Shown: piece by piece, positions 52,377 to 61,182 of the stretch
How positions within the stretch are numbered: the stretch's first letter is position 1
How the letters are laid out: each line of letters begins with the position of its first letter
Program-made: the position numbers and the translations under genes
The notes under the pieces: generated by a model
Told to the model about the DNA's origin: nothing
The model's database searches: none
The model's input: the letters and a program-made list of their open reading frames with translations, nothing else
Origin: Paraburkholderia sediminicola
GTDB taxonomy: Bacteria > Pseudomonadota > Gammaproteobacteria > Burkholderiales > Burkholderiaceae
NCBI RefSeq assembly: GCF_902859805.1
Contig: NZ_CADIKC010000007.1
Location: forward strand, 372,001-436,000
Length of the DNA: 64,000 bases
Reading direction: 5' to 3'

Positions 52377-52512
52377 GCACGGTGCGCTTCATGTGATGTG
52401 CACTGCCTGCCGGTCGCGGTAGCGTGACGATTCATGCGGCGCCTAGCAGGAAAACAGTAGTAAAAAAAGCAGCAAAAATAGCAGAAATACGGCCGGGCTC
52501 CAGGGCAGAGCT

Positions 52513-52576
52513 TTGTGTCATTCCAGCGGTTCGCGCGCGTACATCACGTAGGGCGTGGTTCTCTGGAATGGCATAA
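52513..52576 (+). promoter_or_regulatory. Long stem-loop in the pnp leader, candidate RNase III site
   Basis: Bases 52513-52526 can pair with 52563-52576 over 14 continuous pairs (two G-U) around CATTCCAG/CTGGAATG. The 36-base loop can form an inner ATCACG/CGTGGT hairpin. It lies 80 bases before pnp. In E. coli, pnp mRNA has a leader duplex cut by RNase III that starts autoregulation by PNPase; a similar role is inferred. The rest of 52377-52656 is A-rich with no ORF. Confidence 0.5.
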
Positions 52577-52656
52577 CACTACTCTTCCCCTGTGGCGCCG
52601 GTCCTGGCGTTGCCGCGCCGCTTCTGGTCCGCGCGGCATAACGAAGAGGAAAAGCA

Positions 52657-54804
52657 ATGACTATGTTCAATAAGATCGTCAAAGAATTTCAGTGGGGCCA
52701 ACATAAGGTTCGCCTCGAAACGGGCGAAATCGCTCGTCAGGCGAGCGGTGCGGTGATCGTCGATGTCGAAGACACCGTTGTGCTGGCTACTGTGGTCGGC
52801 GCCAAGACTGCCAAGGCGGGCCAGGACTTCTTCCCGCTGACCGTCGATTACCTCGAAAAGACCTACGCCGCAGGCAAGATCCCCGGTGGTTTCTTCCGCC
52901 GTGAAGGCCGCCCGTCGGAAGGCGAAACGCTGATCTCGCGCCTGATCGACCGTCCGCTGCGTCCGCTGTTCCCGGAAGGCTTCTACAACGAAGTCCAGGT
53001 CGTGATCCACGTCCTGTCGCTGAACCCCGAAATCCCCGCTGACATCCCCGCGCTGATCGGCGCGTCGGCGGCGCTCGCTATTTCCGGTCTGCCGTTCAAC
53101 GGCCCGGTCGGCGCAGCACGCGTGGCCTACATCAACAACGAATACGTGTTGAACCCGACGCGTCCGCAGATGAAGGAATCGGCACTCGACCTGATCGTCG
53201 CCGGTACGGAGCGCGCGGTGCTGATGGTGGAATCAGAAGCGCAACAACTGACCGAAGAAGTGATGCTCGGTGCTGTGGTGTTCGGTCACGACCAGATGCA
53301 GATCGCGATCAACGCAATCCACGAACTGGTTCGCGAAGGTGGCAAGCCGGAATGGGACTGGAAGCCGGCTGCCAAGAATGAGCCGCTGATCGCACGCGTG
53401 TCGGAACTGGCGCAAGCCGATCTGCTCGCTGCTTATCAGATCCGCGACAAGCAAGCCCGTTCGACCAAGCTGAAGGAAGTCTACGCAGCGACGTCGGCCA
53501 AGCTGGAAGAAGAAGCAGCGGCAGCCGGCACGGTTGCAGCAGACAAGGCTAGCGTCGGCAATGTGCTGTTCGACATCGAAGCCAAGATCGTCCGTACGCA
53601 GATCCTGAACGGCGAGCCGCGTATCGACGGCCGCGACACGCGCACCGTGCGCCCGATCGAAATCCGTACCGGCGTGCTGCCGCGTACGCACGGTTCGGCA
53701 CTGTTCACGCGTGGCGAAACGCAGGCTATGGTTGTCGCAACGCTGGGCACCAAGGGCGACGAGCAGAACATCGACGCGCTCGAAGGCGAGTACCGCGAAC
53801 GCTTCATGCTCCACTACAACATGCCTCCGTTCGCGACCGGCGAAACGGGCCGCGTCGGTTCGCCGAAGCGCCGTGAAATCGGTCACGGTCGTCTGGCCAA
53901 GCGCGCGCTGGCTGCATGCCTGCCGAGCGCCGACGAATTCGGCTACTCGATCCGCGTCGTGTCGGAAATCACGGAATCGAACGGTTCTTCGTCGATGGCT
54001 TCGGTGTGCGGCGGCTGCCTCGCACTGATGGACGCCGGCGTGCCGATGAAGGCGCACGTCGCCGGCATCGCGATGGGCCTGATCCTGGAAGGCAACAAGT
54101 TTGCCGTGCTGACCGACATCCTTGGCGACGAAGATCACCTCGGCGACATGGACTTCAAGGTGGCGGGTACGGAACAAGGCGTGACCGCGCTGCAGATGGA
54201 CATCAAGATCCAGGGCATCACCAAGGAAATCATGCAGGTCGCCCTCGCGCAAGCGAAGGAAGGCCGTATGCATATCCTCGGCAAGATGACCTCGGCTGTG
54301 TCGGGCGCGAACACGGTGCTGTCGGACTACGCACCGCGCATGATCACCATCAAGATCAACCCGGAAAAGATCCGCGACGTGATCGGCAAGGGTGGTTCGG
54401 TGATCCGCGCGCTGACCGAAGAAACCGGCACGACGATCGATATTTCGGACGACGGCGTCGTCACCATCGCCAGCACGAGCAGCGAAGGGATGGCCGAAGC
54501 GAAGAAGCGTATCGAGAACATCACGCTGGAAGTCGAAGTGGGCCAGGTCTACGAAGGCACCGTGCTGAAGCTGCTCGATTTCGGCGCGATCGTGAACATC
54601 CTGCCGGGCAAGGACGGTCTGCTGCACATCTCCGAAATCGCCAACGAGCGTATCAAGGACATCAACGACTATCTCAAAGATGGTCAGCAGGTGAAGGTCA
54701 AGGTCATCCAGACGGACGAAAAGGGCCGTGTGCGTTTGTCGGCCAAGGCGTTGCTGAATGAAGGTGCAAACGGCGCGCCGCAAGGCGAACCGACGCCGCA
54801 GTAA
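52657..54804 (+). CDS. pnp: Polynucleotide phosphorylase
   Basis: 3'-5' phosphorolytic exoribonuclease and degradosome component, also polymerising RNA tails. 715 residues. Two RNase PH-like domains (about 1-230 and 310-550) contain FFRREGRPSEGETLISRLID, and FATGETGRVGSPKRREIGHG. A KH domain (about 555-615) has IRDVIGKGGSVIRALTEETG, and an S1 domain (about 620-695) has GQVYEGTVLKLLDFGAIV. AGAGGA precedes the ATG at 52657. A strong terminator follows. Confidence 0.98.
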   Translation: MTMFNKIVKEFQWGQHKVRLETGEIARQASGAVIVDVEDTVVLATVVGAKTAKAGQDFFPLTVDYLEKTYAAGKIPGGFFRREGRPSEGETLISRLIDRPLRPLFPEGFYNEVQVVIHVLSLNPEIPADIPALIGASAALAISGLPFNGPVGAARVAYINNEYVLNPTRPQMKESALDLIVAGTERAVLMVESEAQQLTEEVMLGAVVFGHDQMQIAINAIHELVREGGKPEWDWKPAAKNEPLIARVSELAQADLLAAYQIRDKQARSTKLKEVYAATSAKLEEEAAAAGTVAADKASVGNVLFDIEAKIVRTQILNGEPRIDGRDTRTVRPIEIRTGVLPRTHGSALFTRGETQAMVVATLGTKGDEQNIDALEGEYRERFMLHYNMPPFATGETGRVGSPKRREIGHGRLAKRALAACLPSADEFGYSIRVVSEITESNGSSSMASVCGGCLALMDAGVPMKAHVAGIAMGLILEGNKFAVLTDILGDEDHLGDMDFKVAGTEQGVTALQMDIKIQGITKEIMQVALAQAKEGRMHILGKMTSAVSGANTVLSDYAPRMITIKINPEKIRDVIGKGGSVIRALTEETGTTIDISDDGVVTIASTSSEGMAEAKKRIENITLEVEVGQVYEGTVLKLLDFGAIVNILPGKDGLLHISEIANERIKDINDYLKDGQQVKVKVIQTDEKGRVRLSAKALLNEGANGAPQGEPTPQ

Positions 54805-54819
54805 TGCGGTAGCAGGGCG

Positions 54820-54854
54820 ACGGCCGGCAGCGCGAATGCGCGCCGGCCGTTTTT
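54820..54854 (+). terminator. Terminator of pnp
   Basis: ACGGCCGGC/GCCGGCCGT plus inner GCGC/GCGC around GAAT, with a single bulged A, then T5. Confidence 0.93.
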
Positions 54855-55034
54855 CATGAAGGGTGCAGGGTGGATTGCGTTGCAAGCAGGCACAGGCAGG
54901 CACGCGCAGATGCAGACAGGTGCAAACCGGCATAAGCGGGTACTCTGGTTGCATGAAGCGCTTCGTCGCGGTTCAGGCGATTTTTGCCAATTCGTGTCAG
55001 TAGGCAACGCAATCCAATCTTGGAGTTGACGCAG

Positions 55035-56051
55035 ATGAAAGCGATCGAAATCACCGAATTTGGCGCGCCGGAAGTCCTCAAACTGGCAGAGCGGCCCACG
55101 CCGCAGCCGAAAGCGGGCGAAGTGCTCATCAAGGTGGCGGCATCAGGCATCAACCGTCCGGACGTGTTTCAGCGCAAAGGTGGCTATGCGCCGCCGCCGG
55201 GCGCGTCGGATCTGCCGGGGCTGGAAGTGGCGGGTGAGATCGTCGGTGGCACCATCGACGAGAAGAACAATCCATTCGGTCTGAAAATCGGCGATCGCGT
55301 GTGCGCGTTGCTTGCGGGCGGCGGTTATGCGGAATATGCGACCGCTCCGCTGTTGCAGTGCTTGCCGGTACCCGCCGGTTTGTCGGATGTCGAGGCGGCT
55401 TCGCTGCCGGAAACATTCTTCACGGTGTGGAGCAATGTGTTCGACCGTGCGCAACTCGGCAAGGGCGAGGGCGCCCCGAACGAGACGCTGCTGGTGCAGG
55501 GCGGCTCGAGCGGCATCGGCGTGACGGCGATCCAGATTGCGCATGCGCTGGGTTTTCGCGTGTTCGCCACAGCCGGCTCGGACGAAAAGTGCCGCGCCTG
55601 TGAAGCGCTCGGTGCCGAACGGGCGATCAACTACAAAACTGAAGATTTCGTCGAAGTCATCAAGTCGCTGACGAACGATCGCGGTGTCGACGTGATCCTC
55701 GACATGGTGGCGGGCAGTTATGTGCCGCGCGAGCTCACCGCGCTGGCCGACGGCGGCCGCATCGTGCTGATCGCCTTGCTGGGCGGCGCGAAAGCGGAGC
55801 TCAATCTGAACGAGGTGCTGCGTCGCCGCCTGACGGTGACGGGTTCGACGTTGCGTCCGCGGTCGATCGAGTTCAAGGCGAAGATCGCCGCGCAGTTGAA
55901 AGAGCGTGTGTGGCCGCACCTCGAAGACGGCCGCATCAAGCCGGTGGTGCACCGTGTGTTTCCGGCAGCGCAAGCCGCCGAAGCGCACGCGCTGATGGAA
56001 AGCAGCACGCACGTCGGCAAGATCATGCTGACTTGGGGTCAGGACGCTTGA
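55035..56051 (+). CDS. NAD(P)H-quinone oxidoreductase, PIG3-like
   Basis: 338-residue zinc-independent medium-chain reductase of the TP53I3/PIG3 type. N-terminal domain: MKAIEITEFGAPEVLKL, ASGINRPDVFQRKGGYAPPP and GLEVAGEIVGG. Cofactor domain: LLVQGGSSGIGVTAIQIAHA followed by RAINYKTEDF. The ATG at 55035 follows GGAG. The 180 bp upstream hold GCAGGCA-type short repeats (about 54890-54935) and nothing else clear. It is separated from tpiA by a promoter, so it is probably a single-gene unit. Confidence 0.92.
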   Translation: MKAIEITEFGAPEVLKLAERPTPQPKAGEVLIKVAASGINRPDVFQRKGGYAPPPGASDLPGLEVAGEIVGGTIDEKNNPFGLKIGDRVCALLAGGGYAEYATAPLLQCLPVPAGLSDVEAASLPETFFTVWSNVFDRAQLGKGEGAPNETLLVQGGSSGIGVTAIQIAHALGFRVFATAGSDEKCRACEALGAERAINYKTEDFVEVIKSLTNDRGVDVILDMVAGSYVPRELTALADGGRIVLIALLGGAKAELNLNEVLRRRLTVTGSTLRPRSIEFKAKIAAQLKERVWPHLEDGRIKPVVHRVFPAAQAAEAHALMESSTHVGKIMLTWGQDA

Positions 56052-56061
56052 CGCGGTCGGT

Positions 56062-56090
56062 TTGACCCGATCCACCCCACGCAGTAAAAT
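56062..56090 (+). promoter_or_regulatory. tpiA promoter
   Basis: TTGACC (56062-56067), 17-bp spacer, TAAAAT (56085-56090), 88 bp before the start codon. Confidence 0.7.
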
Positions 56091-56177
56091 TGCGCGTTTT
56101 GCGCACGCCGCATGAATACGAAAGGTGGGCTGTAAGCGCAAACCAAGTCCGCCGCCAATACACGAGACGACGAGACG

Positions 56178-56957
56178 ATGTCGAAACAACGAGCCAAGCT
56201 GGTAGTCGGTAACTGGAAGATGCACGGGCGCCTCGCCGAAAACGCAACGCTGTTGCAGGCCGTGGCGCAAGGCGCGGGAGAATTGCCGGCTGATGTGCGC
56301 GTCGGTGTCTGTGTGCCGAGCCCTTATCTCGCGCAGACTCAATCGTTGCTGGAAGGCAGCAAGGTCGTGTGGGGCGTGCAGGATGTCTCCGCGTTCACGC
56401 ATGGCGCCTATACCGGCGAAGTGGCTGCGCAGATGGTGGTGGATTTCGGCGCCACGCTTGCGATCGTCGGGCACTCGGAGCGCCGTGCTTATCATCGCGA
56501 AAGCGCGGAGCTGGTTGCGGTGAAGACGCAGCGTGCACTCGAAGCAGGTTTGACCCCGATCGTGTGTGTCGGCGAAACGCTTGAAGAGCGTGAGGCTGGT
56601 TCGACGGAGCAGGTGGTGGGCGGGCAGCTGGATGAGGTGCTGGCGAAGCTGTCGGTAGCCGATGCGGCACGCATCGTCGTCGCGTACGAGCCCGTCTGGG
56701 CGATCGGCACCGGCAAGAGCGCTACATCGGATCAGGCGCAGGCAGTGCATGCTTTCCTGCGTTCGCGTCTGGCGGCAAAGGGCGCCGCGGTAGCGGATGT
56801 GCCGGTGTTGTACGGCGGCAGTGTGAAGCCGGAGAACGCGGAAGAATTGTTCCGCGAGCCGGATATCGACGGTGGCCTGATCGGCGGCGCGTCGTTGAAA
56901 GACCAGGATTTCCTGGCGATCTGCAAAGCGGCGGCTGCGACGAGCGTCGCCGGTTAA
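56178..56957 (+). CDS. tpiA: Triosephosphate isomerase
   Basis: Interconverts dihydroxyacetone phosphate and glyceraldehyde 3-phosphate. 259 residues, TIM barrel. Substrate Lys lies in GNWKMHG, the electrophilic His in VGHSERRAYH, the catalytic Glu in AYEPVWAIGTG, and the phosphate-gripping loop in LYGGSVKPEN. It is followed by secG after 82 bp, a conserved beta-proteobacterial order (tpiA-secG-tRNA-Leu-nuo). Confidence 0.97.
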   Translation: MSKQRAKLVVGNWKMHGRLAENATLLQAVAQGAGELPADVRVGVCVPSPYLAQTQSLLEGSKVVWGVQDVSAFTHGAYTGEVAAQMVVDFGATLAIVGHSERRAYHRESAELVAVKTQRALEAGLTPIVCVGETLEEREAGSTEQVVGGQLDEVLAKLSVADAARIVVAYEPVWAIGTGKSATSDQAQAVHAFLRSRLAAKGAAVADVPVLYGGSVKPENAEELFREPDIDGGLIGGASLKDQDFLAICKAAAATSVAG

Positions 56958-56987
56958 GCAGGGCGCCTCGGCGAGGATGACCCAATC

Positions 56988-57014
56988 CCGCACGGCACAC
57001 TTTGTGTGGTGCGG
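56988..57014 (+). other. Hairpin between tpiA and secG
   Basis: CCGCAC, two bulged G, CACAC (56988-57000), TTT loop, GTGTGGTGCGG (57004-57014). The tail TTAAATAAAG is not a clean T-run, so partial termination or an RNA-stability element is more likely. Confidence 0.45.
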
Positions 57015-57039
57015 TTAAATAAAGACTCAGGTGAGTGTG

Positions 57040-57417
57040 ATGCTGTATTTGAAAACATTGATTATCGTCGTTCAGCTGTTGTCGGCACTCGGGGTCATTG
57101 GCCTTGTCTTGCTGCAGCACGGCAAAGGCGCCGATATGGGCGCTGCTTTCGGTAGCGGCGCATCGGGCAGCCTGTTCGGCGCGACCGGTTCGGCAAACTT
57201 TTTGTCGCGTACCACGGCCGTGCTTGCAGCCGTGTTTTTTGTAACGACATTGACGCTTACGTACCTCGGCGCGTATCGTGCGAAACCGTCCGCAGGCTTG
57301 CTGGGCGCGGCTGTGACCGCACCGGTCGCGGCTTCTGCTGCGGCCGCTCCGGCTGGTGGCTCGGCAGTATTGCCGGCATCGGCTGCGTCCGTCCCGGCTA
57401 CGGATGTGCCGAAATAA
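57040..57417 (+). CDS. secG: Protein-export membrane subunit SecG
   Basis: Non-essential subunit of the SecYEG translocon that aids SecA-driven export. 125 residues with two transmembrane helices (about 3-23 and 54-75). The conserved loop between them has LLQHGKGADMGAAFGSGAS and GATGSANFLSR. The C-terminus is a long Ala/Pro/Val-rich tail, common in beta-proteobacteria. The ATG at 57040 follows AGGTGAG; an in-frame GTG three codons upstream is possible. Confidence 0.95.
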   Translation: MLYLKTLIIVVQLLSALGVIGLVLLQHGKGADMGAAFGSGASGSLFGATGSANFLSRTTAVLAAVFFVTTLTLTYLGAYRAKPSAGLLGAAVTAPVAASAAAAPAGGSAVLPASAASVPATDVPK

Positions 57418-57444
57418 ATTTTTCGTTCAAAGTGCTTTTGTGCG

Positions 57445-57473
57445 TTGAACAAACTGTTTAGACCAGTTACAAT
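57445..57473 (+). promoter_or_regulatory. tRNA-Leu promoter
   Basis: TTGAAC (57445-57450), 17-bp spacer, TACAAT (57468-57473), 57 bp upstream of the mature tRNA. Confidence 0.7.
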
Positions 57474-57530
57474 CTAAGTCTTGAAGCGATTCGCGGGTTT
57501 TATAAGTTGTTTTCCCGGATTGCAGTTAGT

Positions 57531-57615
57531 GCCGACGTGGTGAAATTGGTAGACACGCTATCTTGAGGGGGTAGTGGCGAAAGCTGTGCGAGTTCGAGTC
57601 TCGCCGTCGGCACCA
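57531..57615 (+). tRNA. tRNA-Leu (anticodon GAG)
   Basis: 85 nt including an encoded CCA. The acceptor stem GCCGACG/CGTCGGC pairs over 7 bp. The anticodon stem CTATC/GGTAG holds the loop TTGAGGG, giving anticodon GAG for CUC/CUU codons. A long class II variable arm and the T-arm with GTTCGAGTC are present. It lies between secG and nuoA. Confidence 0.97.
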
Positions 57616-57625
57616 AATGTTATCT

Positions 57626-57661
57626 AATGCCAGCCGCTTGCTTCGCTTCGGCTGGCATTTT
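57626..57661 (+). terminator. Terminator after tRNA-Leu
   Basis: 11-bp perfect stem AATGCCAGCCG/CGGCTGGCATT with a 12-base loop and TTTT, ending the tRNA transcript before the nuo operon. Confidence 0.85.
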
Positions 57662-57775
57662 CACTTCTGACGCGCGGCTTGCGTTGGGCTTGCGGCATGT
57701 GCGTTGCCGAAGTGATTTCGCGCCAGGAGTGCTATGCTCTTGGCGGCATTCAGAACCAACCGATAGAGGATAGTC

Positions 57776-58135
57776 TTGAACCTCGCAGCCTATTTCCCCG
57801 TCTTGTTGTTCCTCATTGTGGGCACCGGTTTAGGCGTAGCACTGGTCAGCATTGGCAAGATCCTCGGTCCCAACAAGCCCGATACCGAGAAAAACGCACC
57901 ATACGAGTGCGGCTTCGAAGCATTCGAAGATGCGCGCATGAAGTTCGATGTGCGTTACTACCTCGTCGCCATTCTCTTCATCATTTTCGACCTTGAAACC
58001 GCGTTCCTGTTCCCGTGGGGTGTAGCCCTGCGCGACATCGGCTGGCCTGGCTTCATGGCGATGATGATTTTCCTGCTCGAATTCCTGTTGGGCTTTGCCT
58101 ATATCTGGAAGAAGGGCGGCCTCGACTGGGAATGA
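57776..58135 (+). CDS. nuoA: NADH-quinone oxidoreductase subunit A
   Basis: Small membrane subunit of complex I at the junction with the peripheral arm. 119 residues, three transmembrane helices. Family motifs: YECGFEAFEDARMKFDVRYY and LIFDLETAFLFPW-type sequence. The start codon is TTG at 57776, supported by AGAGGA upstream; there is no ATG at the conserved N-terminus. It is the first gene of nuo. An extended -10-like TGCTATGCT (57730-57738) lies 37 bp upstream. Confidence 0.95.
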   Translation: MNLAAYFPVLLFLIVGTGLGVALVSIGKILGPNKPDTEKNAPYECGFEAFEDARMKFDVRYYLVAILFIIFDLETAFLFPWGVALRDIGWPGFMAMMIFLLEFLLGFAYIWKKGGLDWE

Positions 58136-58198
58136 TGGATTAATCGCCGGTTTGCGTGGGTGGCCAAGGCTTGCCGCCCCGTCTGGAGTGGAAAGCAA

Positions 58199-58678
58199 AT
58201 GAGTATCGAAGGGGTCTTGAAGGAAGGGTTTGTCACCACGACGGCTGACAAACTGATCAACTGGACGCGCACCGGCTCGTTGTGGCCGATGACGTTCGGT
58301 CTCGCGTGCTGCGCGGTCGAGATGATGCATGCGGGCGCTGCCCGTTATGACCTTGACCGTTTCGGCGTGGTGTTTCGTCCGAGTCCGCGTCAGTCGGATG
58401 TGATGATCGTCGCCGGCACGCTGTGCAACAAGATGGCGCCGGCTCTGCGCAAGGTCTACGATCAGATGGCCGAGCCGCGCTGGGTGATTTCGATGGGCTC
58501 GTGCGCGAACGGCGGCGGCTACTACCACTATTCCTATTCGGTGGTGCGCGGCTGTGATCGGATCGTGCCGGTCGACGTCTACGTGCCAGGTTGTCCGCCT
58601 ACGGCAGAAGCGCTGGTGTATGGCGTGATCCAGCTGCAGGCCAAGATCCGCCGCACCAACACAATCGCCCGTCAATAA
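58199..58678 (+). CDS. nuoB: NADH-quinone oxidoreductase subunit B
   Basis: Carries the terminal iron-sulfur cluster N2, which reduces quinone. 159 residues from the ATG at 58199. The ligands are the tandem pair C37-C38 ([10 protein letters not shown]), C102 (MGSCANGGG) and C132 ([11 protein letters not shown]). Codons upstream in frame overlap the nuoA-nuoB gap and are not conserved. nuoC follows after 21 bp. Confidence 0.97.
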
Positions 58679-58699
58679 GGTCAACGCCTCCCCCACAAT

Positions 58700-59302
58700 A
58701 TGGCAAGCAAACTCGAGACCCTGAAAGCGAACCTCGAGGCGGCCTTTGGCGGCCTCCTGTTGAGCACCACCGAGGCAATCGGTGAGTTGACGATCGTCGT
58801 GAAGGCGAGCGACTACATCAATGTGGCAACGCGTCTGCGCGACGATCGTTCGCTCGGTTTCGAGCAACTGGTCGATCTATGCGGCGTCGACTATCAGACC
58901 TACGCCGATGGCGCATACGACGGCCCGCGTTTCGCGGCCGTTCTGCATTTGTTGTCGGTACAGAACAACTGGCGCCTGCGTCTGCGTGTATTCGCACCAG
59001 ACGACGAAATGCCGATCGTCGCGTCAGTCGTTGATATCTGGAGTTCGGCCAACTGGTACGAACGCGAAGCATTCGACCTGTACGGCATCGTCTTCGAGGG
59101 TCACCCGGACCTGCGCCGCATCCTGACCGACTACGGTTTCATTGGTCACCCGTTCCGTAAAGATTTTCCTGTCTCCGGCTACGTCGAAATGCGTTACGAC
59201 CCGGAAGAGAAGCGCGTCGTCTATCAGCCTGTGACGATCGAGCCGCGGGAAATCACGCCGCGCGTGATCCGCGAGGATCGCTATGGCGGTCTGAAACACT
59301 AA
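58700..59302 (+). CDS. nuoC: NADH-quinone oxidoreductase subunit C
   Basis: 30-kDa subunit of the peripheral arm, separate from NuoD here (not the fused NuoCD of E. coli). 200 residues. The signature is in SANWYEREAFDLYGIVFEGH, followed by LRRILTDYGFIGHPFRKDFP. The C-terminal tail EPREITPRVIRED is typical for beta-proteobacteria. nuoD starts 9 bp later. Confidence 0.97.
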   Translation: MASKLETLKANLEAAFGGLLLSTTEAIGELTIVVKASDYINVATRLRDDRSLGFEQLVDLCGVDYQTYADGAYDGPRFAAVLHLLSVQNNWRLRLRVFAPDDEMPIVASVVDIWSSANWYEREAFDLYGIVFEGHPDLRRILTDYGFIGHPFRKDFPVSGYVEMRYDPEEKRVVYQPVTIEPREITPRVIREDRYGGLKH

Positions 59303-59311
59303 GAGAACGCC

Positions 59312-60565
59312 ATGGCAGAGATCAAGAACTACACGCTCAACTTCGGTCCTCAGCACCCGGCTGCGCACGGTGTGCTGCGCCTCGTGCTCGAACTCGACGG
59401 CGAAGTCATCCAGCGCGCCGATCCGCACATCGGCCTCCTGCATCGCGCGACCGAAAAGCTCGCGGAAACCAAAACTTTCATCCAGTCCGTGCCGTATATG
59501 GACCGCCTCGACTACGTGTCGATGATGGTCAACGAGCACGGCTACGTGATGGCGATTGAAAAGCTGCTCGGCATCGAAGTGCCGATTCGCGCGCAGTACA
59601 TCCGGGTGATGTTCGACGAAGTCACGCGAGTGCTGAACCACCTGATGTGGATCGGTGCACACGCGCTCGACGTCGGCGCGATGGCGGTGTTCCTGTACGC
59701 GTTCCGCGAACGCGAAGACCTGATGGACGTGTACGAAGCGGTGTCCGGCGCACGGATGCACGCGGCTTATTACCGTCCGGGCGGCGTGTACCGCGATCTG
59801 CCTGACGCAATGCCGCAATACAAAGCGTCGAAGATCCGCAATGCGAAGGCATTGTCGAGGATGAACGAGAACCGCCAAGGTTCGCTGCTCGACTTCATCG
59901 ACGATTTCTTCACGCGTTTCCCGAAGTGCGTCGACGAATATGAAACGCTGCTCACCGACAACCGGATCTGGAAGCAACGTCTGGTCGGTATCGGCGTGGT
60001 CAGCCCGGAACGCGCGCTGAACCTCGGCATGACCGGCGCGATGTTGCGCGGCTCGGGTATCGAATGGGATCTGCGCAAGAAGCAGCCGTACGAGGTCTAC
60101 GACAAGCTCGACTTCGACATTCCGGTCGGCGTGAATGGCGACTGCTATGACCGATATCTGGTTCGCGTCGAGGAAATGCGCCAATCCACGCGGATTGTGA
60201 AACAGTGCATTGAGTGGTTGCGCAAGAATCCGGGTCCGGTGATGGTCGACAATCACAAGGTTGCGCCGCCGTCGCGGGTCGGAATGAAGTCGAACATGGA
60301 AGATCTGATTCACCACTTCAAGCTCTTCACGGAAGGCTTCCATGTGCCCGAAGGCGAGGCATATGCCGCGGTCGAGCATCCGAAGGGCGAGTTCGGTATC
60401 TACCTGATCTCGGACGGCGCGAACAAGCCGTATCGCCTGAAAATTCGGGCGCCGGGCTACGCGCACCTGTCCACGCTCGACGAAATGGCGCGCGGTCATA
60501 TGATTGCCGACGCTGTGACGATCATCGGTACGCAGGACATCGTGTTCGGCGAAGTCGATCGCTAG
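59312..60565 (+). CDS. nuoD: NADH-quinone oxidoreductase subunit D
   Basis: 49-kDa subunit forming the quinone-binding cavity with NuoB. 417 residues, related to NiFe-hydrogenase large subunits but without metal ligands. Landmarks are NFGPQHPAAHGVLRLVLELD, the DPHIGLLHRATEKL loop, YMDRLDYVSMMVNEH with the quinone-binding Tyr, and the C-terminal DIVFGEVDR. It is followed by 131 bp before nuoE. Confidence 0.97.
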   Translation: MAEIKNYTLNFGPQHPAAHGVLRLVLELDGEVIQRADPHIGLLHRATEKLAETKTFIQSVPYMDRLDYVSMMVNEHGYVMAIEKLLGIEVPIRAQYIRVMFDEVTRVLNHLMWIGAHALDVGAMAVFLYAFREREDLMDVYEAVSGARMHAAYYRPGGVYRDLPDAMPQYKASKIRNAKALSRMNENRQGSLLDFIDDFFTRFPKCVDEYETLLTDNRIWKQRLVGIGVVSPERALNLGMTGAMLRGSGIEWDLRKKQPYEVYDKLDFDIPVGVNGDCYDRYLVRVEEMRQSTRIVKQCIEWLRKNPGPVMVDNHKVAPPSRVGMKSNMEDLIHHFKLFTEGFHVPEGEAYAAVEHPKGEFGIYLISDGANKPYRLKIRAPGYAHLSTLDEMARGHMIADAVTIIGTQDIVFGEVDR

Positions 60566-60696
60566 GACGTATTCATCAGCGCGCGTCTTCAGGTTGCACC
60601 GAAGCGCGCGTCAAGCAAAGGAACGCCGGGTCTGTCGCAACATGCAACGCGCGACGGGTTTTCGTTCGGTAGGAATTGAAAGAGTCGTGTCTGAAA

Positions 60697-61182
60697 ATGA
60701 TCTCAGCTGAAGGCCTGAAAGAAATCGATCGTGCGATCGCGAAGTATCCCGCCGATCAGAAACAGTCCGCCGTGATGTCGGCACTGGCTACTGCTCAGGA
60801 AGAGCATGGCTGGCTGTCGCCCGAACTCATGCAGTTCGTCGCGGACTATCTCGGCATGCCGGCGGTCGCCGTGCAGGAGGTGGCTACCTTCTACACGATG
60901 TATGAGACCTCGCCGGTCGGCAAATACAAGATCACGCTCTGCACGAACCTGCCGTGCCAACTCGGCCCGGACGGCGGCTCAGACAGTGCCGCTGAATATC
61001 TGAAGCAGAAGCTCGGCATCGACTTCGGCGAAACCACGGCTGACGGCAAGTTCACCTTGAAAGAAGGTGAGTGCATGGGCTCGTGCGGCGATGCGCCGGT
61101 GATGCTGGTGAACAACCATCGCATGTGCAGCTTCATGAGCCGCGCGAAGATCGACCAGCTGCTCGAGGAACTTTCGAAATGA
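60697..61182 (+). CDS. nuoE: NADH-quinone oxidoreductase subunit E
   Basis: 24-kDa thioredoxin-fold subunit holding the 2Fe-2S cluster N1a. 161 residues from the ATG at 60697. Ligands are C82 and C87 (CTNLPCQL), C126 and C130 (ECMGSCGDAP). A TTG seven codons upstream is also open, but its AGGA is too close to be a good ribosome-binding site. Its stop overlaps the nuoF start (ATGA). Confidence 0.96.
   Translation: MISAEGLKEIDRAIAKYPADQKQSAVMSALATAQEEHGWLSPELMQFVADYLGMPAVAVQEVATFYTMYETSPVGKYKITLCTNLPCQLGPDGGSDSAAEYLKQKLGIDFGETTADGKFTLKEGECMGSCGDAPVMLVNNHRMCSFMSRAKIDQLLEELSK

Noticed and set aside
54885..54940. GCAGGCA/GCACAGGCAGGC short repeats after pnp as a CRISPR-like or tandem array
   Set aside because: Units are only 7-10 bases, imperfect and without spacers; simple-sequence drift is enough to explain them.
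53233..54954. Minus-strand frame of 573 codons opposite pnp
   Set aside because: Shadow of pnp; it runs through the pnp terminator and has no domain.
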